Shown here: positions 7,648 to 15,126 of the stretch, piece after piece
Position numbering within the stretch: the stretch's first letter is position 1
Layout of the letters: every line of letters begins with the position of its first letter
Assembly: GCF_001632365.1 (NCBI RefSeq)
Contig: NW_024468594.1
Coordinates: forward strand, 5,893 to 33,389
Length of the DNA stretch: 27,497 nucleotides
Reading direction: 5' to 3'
Source: Laetiporus sulphureus 93-53
Lineage: Eukaryota; Basidiomycota; Agaricomycetes; Polyporales; Laetiporaceae
The notes under the pieces: model-generated
What the model was told of the DNA's origin: nothing
Seen by the model: only the letters and a program-made list of their open reading frames with translations
The model's database searches: none
Made by a program: the position numbers and the translations under genes

Positions 7648-10112
7648 TCAGTGAATCGCTTCAGCATCATCGTCATATACCACAGTTGCGGGGCCGCTAT
7701 ACGTTTGTGCATGTCAGATCGAGCCTCGGCACGTTCCCATAGCAAGAATGTAACTCACCGTTTCTCCTCGCCCTGTTGGATATGATCGATGGTCAGTAGG
7801 ATCCTGTCACGCATGGCACAGGACACGCACATTCTCCATCCAGCTGATCTGCGCCTTCAGCTCCGTAAGCCCGCACAGCAGAACGACCTTGTAGTGCTGC
7901 GTGTAGTAGACACCTTTGAGTCCGTGTTGCTGGACCTTGGTAACGCGTGAAGTATCGGCCTGCACCGTGCAGAGCGTGGCAAACGACTCTGAGCAAGAAC
8001 ATTTACAGGCAAGTTGCGATGTGTTTTGCATTGTGCCTACCTGGCTCGAGATCCGTCCAACGAGGGTCTTGAGTCGTTCCTCTGTAACAAGTTATCGACG
8101 TATGGAGTCTGTCAAGGGTCGTGGACTCATGTGACTCCTTGAAGAAGTTCCGGTACATCTCTTCCTTATCTCTCACTCGTCGTCCCTGTCAGACCGAACA
8201 TTGGATGACTAATCGTGTGAGGATGGATCGGCATGCACTAACTTTATTCAGTATTACTGAGAATGAGTCTCCCAGTGCACGGCGACCAGAAGGGCGGGTA
8301 GTAATGCGCCCGCGCCTGATACGGTGTTCTGGATTGGTTTCATCATATTCGACAGTGCATTCTACCCCATAGGTGACCTTCATCACTCGCACTGAGACCC
8401 AATGCTCTAGATAGAACGCTACAGCACCTTCCGCCACCGCCTTGCTCCTAGTGTTTGGTGTCAGTATCCTAAATAAATTTATAATTGTGATACACTTACG
8501 TGTGACGATCTGGTCGGGCGAGTGTCAAGCCATAGTAACTCAAGGAGCTTTGCAATCGCGAGAACAGCCAAGGGCTCGCCGCAAATCCACCAACGAGGAA
8601 TACCATCTGCAAACAGCAGCTGTCAACAAAGCACAGTTTGTCTACGTAGCTATGGGAGACTCTCACATTAAGTCCACCGTTAACAGACCGACGCTGTCCT
8701 TCAACAGCATTGACGATTGCTCGAATGGACGGCTCAAAGAAAGAAGCGAGCTCATCGCTACCAGAAAGTGAGTCAATGTCGATCTCGAACATATCGTATC
8801 GCCCGCGCGTACCCGGTAAGAAGCAACTGTCCTCTGCGGATATTGACGATGGATCGTTGCAGCTCATCGAACCGAACTTGATATACGAGTCTTCACTGCG
8901 GTCCTTGAAGATGGGCTTCGTGTACTTGTCGAAATACCTTATCATCGTCTTGATATCCTCCTCATTTCCGTAATAAGAACCACACAGCTTATCTGTGTCG
9001 TGTATTCTGTGTGGTCAGGGAACCAGACGGATGCAAGAGCAAAGAATTCACTGGCCTTGCAAAAATGCTTGAGCTCGTACGTTCACTCTGGTTGAACCTT
9101 GCAGAATACCTATGAAATGGTGAATACTCGCAAAGCGAATGAGAATGCTGTATAGCAACATACAATCGGGCGTGGCCACTTCTTCCATCGACAACGGAGC
9201 CACCGTCACAAACTTGTACGCGCTAATGTCGACAGTTCCCCCACCGGCGTCGACGATCAGTATATTCTGCCCGATCTGACAGCGGCAAAAAAATCAGACC
9301 ATGATGCGATCAAACGAACAAAAAATACTACCTGCATAGAGTTCGCGGCGAGGCCCTTCTGAATGCAGAAGTACATACTCGCTTCGCCTTCCGTTACAAA
9401 GTGAACACGGCCTTGACCGGCTGCGGTATCCGGGATCAGTCCGCCCAGGACAGCAGCGCGGCGCATTTTGCTCTGTTGCAACCCTTCCCAACCGTTCGGA
9501 TGGCTAAGTACGAACTCGATGCGATCTCCAAACGAGCTCAGCAACAGGTCCCCTCCTGCATGGGAATCCGTGATGTGCTTTCGGGCACATGAGTATAAAT
9601 AGGCTAAAAAGTCTCCAAATACGTCCACTGCAGTCTTGCCAGTGGGTAAAGGCCGTGCAATGACGGCATCCAGATCATCTGGGGCCAACGAACTCGGGCG
9701 TAGATGAAGCTTAAACCTGACCAAGCGGTTAGACCACTGCACACGTCTAAATTGGTGCCTCAAGTAACCTACCACTCGACATAGATGAGGTTTTCGTCTT
9801 CGGCCTGCAGATCCATTCCCGGGAGCGCAGCTTCCGCACCTGCAGCACGAACTGTACCATCCTGACTGTAGTAGAGGATGGAGGGAATTTTGCAGTCCCC
9901 CGCAGCATTTTCCTGGCCGGGGAAACTATCAAGTGCATCAGCGCTATTGGATTGGGATACATGTAACGAGCCCATTACCGGGTGACATTTTGTATCTCCG
10001 GTATCTCATCCGGGTCTAGCACGGCATATGAAACTCCACTGAAAGTCGTGCCGACGTCGAACGCAAGCACAAGCTTTCGCTGAAATCCGCGGAACGGCTG
10101 AAGAGGAGACAT
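7648..10112 (-). CDS. HSPA12-like Hsp70 family ATPase, copy B (12 exons)
   Basis: Exons: 10112-9979, 9925-9773, 9716-9332, 9275-9164, 9109-9056, 8992-8667, 8606-8500, 8447-8243, 8185-8041, 7988-7831, 7772-7759 and 7696-7648, giving 613 residues. ATPase motifs are DVGTTFSG (Asp19), IVDAGGGT (about 231) and VFLVGGFAAS (about 390). The C-terminus runs GLTELKAQISW to RGPATVVYDDD. Nine exons have exactly the same length as in copy A (134, 153, 112, 54, 107, 205, 145, 158 and 14 nt). Two oddities stand out. The intron at 8993-9055 needs a GC donor (GCCAGT). The site of A's intron 6 is unspliced here, adding 18 codons (about 8770-8823); the only GT donor there would shift the frame. The 60 nt intron 8607-8666 is stop-free and in frame, so it is easily misread as coding. 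Substrate is unknown. Confidence 0.85.
7759..7772 (-). other. 14-nt micro-exon (exon 11 of Hsp70-like copy B)
   Basis: This exon encodes GEEK plus two bases. It is flanked by a CAACAG acceptor and a strong GTGAGT donor, and connects the ISWMEN segment to RGPATVVYDDD. Its length and phase are identical to the micro-exon at 1680-1693, which supports both calls. Confidence 0.8.
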
Positions 10113-10615
10113 CGCGACTTAGAGGAAAGACGTCTCGGAAGTGAGGGTACAGTGCCAACATGCCGCTTGGGCATATATGACACTGGACAACGGGTCCCGA
10201 AGCATCAAGCACGAATCAGAAACCTCTCTGGTTGCTCAAGCCGAGAAGAACGAGAGACGTCAGAGGCTGAAACAGGTAAGTCACTGAAATGGGAACGTCA
10301 TTGCCAGTTGCATTGCTCATCAACAGCAACTGAACCTTCGTTGCCTGAGTGGGACTGCTTCTCAGCGATGACCTATCCAACCTAGTCAACGTGGTGTGCC
10401 GTTGCATACAGAGTCGGTCTTGAAGACAGCAGCGAAGAGCCTCCATTGAGAATGTTCAAGTTGAGAAAGCAGCCACGAGGCGAATGCTGCAGTGGAAGCG
10501 AGCTCGAGGAAGCACTTTAGGCATTGAAATAAACTCCGAGCCGAAAAGTGCTGCACGGAAACTTCCGCGCACACGTACCAGGACGACTGCGCAGCAGCGT
10601 ACATTCGGTCTGTTC
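10113..10615. promoter_or_regulatory. Shared divergent promoter region, unit B
   Basis: About 500 bp lies between the start codons of Hsp70-like copy B and coiled-coil paralog B. A TATATG element at 10172-10178 lies ~60 bp upstream of the Hsp70-like start codon and could act as its TATA box. One isolated GAA-nn-TTC dimer occurs near 10559-10566, which is too little to call a heat-shock element. Part of this interval (from 10484) is open in the coiled-coil frame and may be coding. Confidence 0.45.
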
Positions 10616-12104
10616 ATGTTCTACCAGCTGTACGCCCTCTTCTGTCGCATTTTGCCCAACGTATTGATGCAGGACAGTCAGGACGTGTCGGGCAGTGCTT
10701 TGTCTATGCCACACAGTAGAGGACCATCCATGGAGGTTACTCTTACTCAAAAGGAGGCCAACGCTCCCAAGCAGGACCCACGAAACGGGACTTCGCAGGC
10801 GCATGTGTCTGGGCGGGGACGCGCTCAACGCGCAGAGGAGGACAGCCAAGGGACGGCGGCAAAGCTGACGGAGGCCGAAAAAACTCTCCAGAAGCTGAAC
10901 GAAGATCGTGCTCAGTTACGACAAATCACTCAAAACCTTGAGGAGCATTTTCGGGCGCTTCAAAAGGAGTTTCAGCGGGAGGAGCAGGCTCGACAGGAGT
11001 CCCGTCATGCACTTGCAACCGCACAGAAGAAGCATGAGCTCACGGTAGAATTGCTGCAAACCAGGACCGCGGAGTTGCAGGATGCGCAAAAGTACCTAGG
11101 CAAAAACGACGGTGTCTCGGATGCGGATGTGGTCGGATCTCTCGAGGCCCTGAACTCACAGATATTCCAGATGGCCGCCCGATTGGCGGGGACATTGGAA
11201 TATAGACCCGAGAGACGCGCTGCAGGTCCGGGGGCGAAGGGAGTGGGGGACACAGAGCATTTCGTGGGCAGATCCATGGTTGTTCTCCTTCTTGAGCAGC
11301 CACACCACAAAGATCCCATCTGTGTCCAGATTGCGCTGCAGGCGATGTTCGTGTCTCGTCTCAACAACGTTATTGCAGCATGGAGTTTCACAAATCAGGA
11401 GCATGAAAACATTTTCCAGGAAATCTATCTGCGGCTCAGGCGCGGCGGTGAGTTGACCAACGAGGATCGTCTGGGATCATACTGACGTCGTACATCACAT
11501 GTTAGAGAACCAAACTGTATTCGGTCGCTGGCGCGCTCTCAGCAGAGGTTATCTCGACACACTGTCCAAGGAGGAAGACACCGTGACAGTGGTCCAGAAC
11601 TACCTCGTTCGAGGCGTAACGGACGTAGTGGTGACCTCTGGGTCCGCTCTGGGTCCGGAATGCCTCGGACAACTTCTGAAGAACCAATATGGAGGCAAGC
11701 TTAAGTCGATTGTCCTTGCCGCTCTCGAGATACGGAAGGTCATAGGAGAACGCGTCATTTCTTGCGACATAGAAGTAATTGGCAACTTCTATGACGTGCC
11801 CTTCGACCCAAAGACCATGGAGGACGAGTATGCCAGCAACAAGGATAAGCATGCAGGACCTTCGTCACGGAAAATCCGCGTGCTGTGCGCGACGAGTATG
11901 GGATGTCAGAGAATCGGGCGAGGTGCTGAGGATGAGACGCGCGTGGTATTGCTGTTAAAGCCAAACATCGTGTTGGAAACGGTCGTGAAAGAGTTGCAGA
12001 TTTCCGAGAAGCATTCTGCTGAATCCAAAAAACTGCGAGGTGAGTGTTTTGCCTGGTGATTGGAGTAATGAATCTGACAGTGTATCGCAGGCGAATCTAA
12101 ATAA
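10616..12104 (+). CDS. Coiled-coil family protein, paralog B (3 exons, 459 aa)
   Basis: Exons: 10616-11447, 11506-12039 and 12091-12104; phases agree. The product begins with a hydrophobic stretch (FYQLYALFCRILPNVLM), followed by a polar linker. A long coiled coil (roughly residues 75-165) comes next, then VSDADV...EALNSQI.QMAA, the QIALQ...AW block and GRWRAL just after intron 1. The C-terminal domain has TMEDEY, VLCATSMGCQRI and LLLKPNIVLETV. Total length (459) and intron positions match paralog A (457). An upstream in-frame ATG at 10484 would add 44 Arg/Lys-rich residues; 10616 was preferred because of the length match. Intron 1 contains ACTGAC and intron 2 CTGAC as branch-like sites. The gene is divergent from Hsp70-like copy B. 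No enzymatic motif is visible; the product is probably structural or an adaptor (inference). Confidence 0.8.
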
Positions 12105-12113
12105 CTTCCATGG

Positions 12114-12406
12114 AGTGATTGTTTCAAGCGATGAATACGCACGTTGCCCGTAGCGAGGGTGTAGTTGCCTGCGTCAGATGGATGACCGAGGCTGTGAACG
12201 GTGAGTTTGATGTGGTAGGTAGGACGAACGTTGCGCCAGGTGTGGCACGCAGGAGAAGGGTCAAATTACGTAATATATAGCCAAATATCCAAAATGCCAG
12301 ATTTAGCTTATTTTCTCTGATCAGAACTTGGATTCGCGCTGGCCGTCATGAGTTCTTGTCTCTTTTTCTCCTGCTTTTCGTCAGTAGGGAGGTATGCTCT
12401 TGAGCC
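12114..12406. repeat. Left copy of a dispersed direct repeat flanking the kinase locus
   Basis: This copy starts AGTGATTGTTTCAAGCGATG right after the stop of coiled-coil paralog B and matches 14787-15026 over its whole length with substitutions and several indels. Shared blocks include TTGCCCGTAGCGAGG, an AT-rich TATATAGC..AAATATC block and TTCTTGTCTCTT...TTTTCTCCTGCTTTT. On the minus strand both copies encode a similar basic peptide (DEKQEKKRQELMT here, DKKQEKKRQEFMT in the right copy). No terminal inverted repeats were seen, so it looks like a segmental duplication of a gene's 3' end plus flank rather than a transposon. Confidence 0.75.
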
Positions 12407-12531
12407 TTGAGTCCCAGTCAAAATCGGGTCAGCGCGGAGCGGGGAGAGTGAGGAAGGACGCGACATGTGGAGCATTTCGACGGGCCCTGCTCTCCCCTGC
12501 CTAAAGCGAAAACTGAAGACCATAAATTTAG

Positions 12532-13159
12532 TGGCTCACAGAGTGTTCAACAATCGGGGCAAACTGGTATCGTGGGTGTCGAGCCATCCTCATCTGCCGA
12601 AGCAGCGTCCTCCCCACGGCTTTCGTCTTGATGCGTATCTTCCGCATCCGAACCATCCGCAGAGCCTCCGCCGGATGCCAGCTCTACACCGTTCATCGCT
12701 GCATCGACTACCGTTGGCCCGGCATGCGGAGGGGCATCATCGATGAAGAAGTATTATAATGCAAGCGTCAATCTGGCCGTTACAGTCGCAGGGAGAATGC
12801 ACACGTGGGAATCCAGCACGTTTCGCAGCTTCTCTCCAGTGTTCTCAACCTCACCCTCGCCATCGGACACTGTCAGAAAGTTAGCTTGTTCCCTATCAGG
12901 TGGACCATATGAATGCCAAAAAGCAGGCTCTCAAGTCTCCTCTCCTTGCTGTTTTCATCCGTGAGCTCCGGCGAAGGACCCCAGTGGCTTGACAGTCTTT
13001 GTGGTATTCGTAGTCCTCTGCTTCTTGCGCGGGTGTTGAGCCATGAGCTGATGAGATGTACTGTAATAAATTGATAGGTATGTCTTGACCAGATAATGTG
13101 CGCGTTAAGACGGCCAGTTCACCCGCCGGATCTGAATGGTGAGTAGAGTAGTAATTCAT
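12532..13159 (-). CDS. Probable minus-strand gene of unresolved structure (possibly decayed)
   Basis: Several stretches have strong protein-like composition but do not join cleanly. From 13159 one frame reads MNYYSTHHSDPAGELAVL and on through INLLQYISSAHGSTPAQEAE. Around 12890-12970 another frame gives SPELTDENSKERRLESLLFG. Around 12790-12860 comes DGEGEVENTGEKLRNVLDS. The 3' segment (about 12735-12532) is acidic, with GGGSADGSDAEDTHQDESRG and a terminal VCPDC before TGA. I found no set of GT-AG introns that keeps all four in phase, so either exon limits are unusual or frameshifts have accumulated. The start lies only 60 bp downstream of the kinase stop. The family is not recognised. Confidence 0.35.
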
Positions 13160-13174
13160 CAATCATCCGCATAC

Positions 13175-13191
13175 CTATCTATCTATCTATC
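13175..13191. repeat. Short CTAT microsatellite (four units)
   Basis: Four tandem CTAT units lie between the kinase stop codon and the unresolved minus-strand coding region. It is a simple-sequence repeat with no other visible role. Confidence 0.8.
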
Positions 13192-13222
13192 AAGGGCGTA
13201 TTCTCTCTAGTATGCGGGCATA

Positions 13223-14774
13223 TTATTCCGCGTCAACAAGCCATGAATCGCTCAACAACTCCTCCGCCGTCGCCCGCTCGTCCGGATCAAGATGCAGACA
13301 TCTCCGCAGGAACGCGCCAGCGTCGTCTATGAGGTCTTCGGGCACGACGTTCCACAACGTCATCTGCGCCTCGATGCACACGTCCAACATCTCCGGCTCA
13401 AGCTTCAACTCGCCTTGGAGGGGAAAACATCATCAAATCGAGTCAAAAGAATCGATGGGAGACGCGTACATCTCTCGTTAAAGTATTCTGCCGCGAGCGG
13501 AGAGACGTTGAGCTGCTTCGCGCGAAACGGCTCCCCCGTGAAGCACATCATTTGGTATAACATACTTTCAGTCTCGGGGAGATTGCGTCCCTTGTCAACC
13601 TTGTAGCGGAATAAGGCACGGCCATTTATAAGCTCGTAGGCCTGGTGAATGAATGAGGCGCAAGTTAAATCAATGGACACAAATGACAAACCAAACACCC
13701 AAACGACCAGATGTCCGCACTTTTGTCCCACTCTGCACCAAGGAACACTTCTGGAGGCCGGAGAGGAGGAACGGTTATAACGCGGTTGACGTGTAGTTTT
13801 GAATGGACAGCTACATCGGTTCGAATATGAGCAATGGTGATGGGAGATGCACGATGACTTAATTTACCTGTTCCGAAATCACCGAGTAAGTACGTAGCAC
13901 GTAGCGCCTCCTCCATAGGCATCATAGGCAGCGGCTGGGACACTGCCGTACAGATAATGGTACCCTGCGACCTTTCCGGCTCGTGGTGACGAGGAGGATC
14001 CTCAGCAATCCACCGCTCAATGTCCTCGGTTCCCATCTGAGTCGTGAAGAAGATGTTGTCATGCTTCAAATCGGTGTGGATGACCTGGCGGCTGTGCGCA
14101 TGCGCGAGTCCGCGTAAGAGGTGGAGAATGATGCGCTTTGCGAGGCGGAAGGGAAAGGCCCTGGGTTTCTCCCCGCATAATGCGTCACCCAACGCCCTGA
14201 CGTCGCCACCGTACACGGGTGTAACGATACATAGATGATCTCCGTCCGTCGAGACGCGCCCGGGGACGTTAAATTCGGTAATGTAACGCTGGCAATAAGG
14301 CGATTGTGGCAGTGCAGAGACAAGACGAAGTGCGTCTGGCTCCCAACATTGTCCGGTAGGGATGAGGCTCGTGATGTGCCCCGTAAGTGCCTTAATTGCG
14401 ACAAAATTATTCTCCCTGTTGAAGCATCAGCTGATGTCAGCCCAAAACTTGTGAACACTGACGTACACGCTGTCTCGAGCTAACCATGTACTCGAATGCA
14501 TTCCCCAGCCCAATTTGCGCATAATCGTATAGCGTTCGTTCGGTCCAATGCGGTCACCAAAGTCAAACCGTGCCCAGCCGTATCCTCTTTCTGCGGGCAT
14601 GCCGAGCGCCTCAGAGACGAACGTGAGATCCATGATCGCCTTCCCATCCGGACCAACAGAGATGCGATAATTAGTAGGCTCCTTATCAGACGACATGGTA
14701 GTCCTGAAAAAGCGGCGCTGGGAGATGGCTGGTCGAAAAGCAAGTGTTGTCGCTCTCCACCAGTTGTGGCACAT
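13223..14774 (-). CDS. SRPK-like serine/threonine protein kinase (5 exons, 445 aa)
   Basis: Exons: 14774-14467, 14415-13868, 13810-13692, 13641-13470 and 13413-13223. Kinase signatures appear in order: Gly-rich loop LGWGMHSSTW (about 88), ATP-binding Lys in FVAIKALTG (Lys111), catalytic loop HTDLKHDN (Asp218) and Mg-binding DFG (Asp282). The SRPK-type substrate-loop motif LRPPEV and DIWSFGCL follow, then a C-lobe ending in LDPDERATAEELL. All catalytic residues are present, so it is probably active, with SR-type or other fungal substrates (family knowledge; the target is not evident). The 57 nt intron 13811-13867 is stop-free and in frame; removing it restores normal spacing between DFG and RPPEV. 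The N-terminus before Met27 is Arg-rich without acidic residues and resembles a mitochondrial presequence; translation could instead begin at 14696. It is divergent from the Asteroid gene. Confidence 0.87.
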
Positions 14775-15126
14775 GTGATCGGGTGCAGTGATTGTTTCAA
14801 GCGATGAATACGCATGTTGCCCGTAGCGAGGATGTAGTTGCCGTCAATTGGCTGACCGAGGTTGTGAATGGTGAGATTGATGGGAGGAGTCAGATTACGT
14901 CATATATAGCTAAATATCTGATCAGAAATCAGAACAGGGCTTATCGCGCTACCATCGCGCTACCGTCATGAATTCTTGTCTCTTCTTCTCCTGCTTTTTG
15001 TCAGCAGAGAGATTGTTCTTGAGCCTGGAAATTTAAAAGCTTGACGGTCTACATCGGAAAATTTTCCTCCCTCGCTGGTGTCAAGATTTTCTGCAGCCGA
15101 AAGATTCGATCGACACCGTTCTGACG
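14775..15126. promoter_or_regulatory. Shared divergent promoter region of kinase and Asteroid gene
   Basis: This 352 bp interval lies between two divergent start codons. It includes the right copy of the direct repeat (14787-15026). An AT-rich CATATATAGC element at 14901-14910 is also present in the left repeat copy (TAATATATAGC) and is a candidate TATA-type element, though it lies more than 100 bp from either start codon. Confidence 0.4.
14787..15026. repeat. Right copy of the direct repeat flanking the kinase locus
   Basis: Same orientation as 12114-12406 and about 50 bp shorter because of deletions. It carries the same start (AGTGATTGTTTCAAGCGATG) and the same minus-strand KQEKKRQE-coding block. 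It occupies the promoter interval between the divergent kinase and Asteroid genes. Confidence 0.75.

Noticed and set aside
10558..10567. GAA-nn-TTC dimer as a heat-shock element
   Set aside because: Only two alternating units are present, expected by chance, and the site may be within coding sequence.
11906..12142. Minus-strand ORF starting MRIHRLKQSL, with a look-alike at 14480-14815
   Set aside because: The shared start only reflects the duplicated repeat sequence; the rest lies antisense to the coiled-coil gene and the kinase and differs completely.
12114..12406. Transposable element or LTR as explanation of the direct repeats
   Set aside because: No terminal inverted repeats, target-site duplications, or transposase/reverse transcriptase coding were seen between or within the copies.
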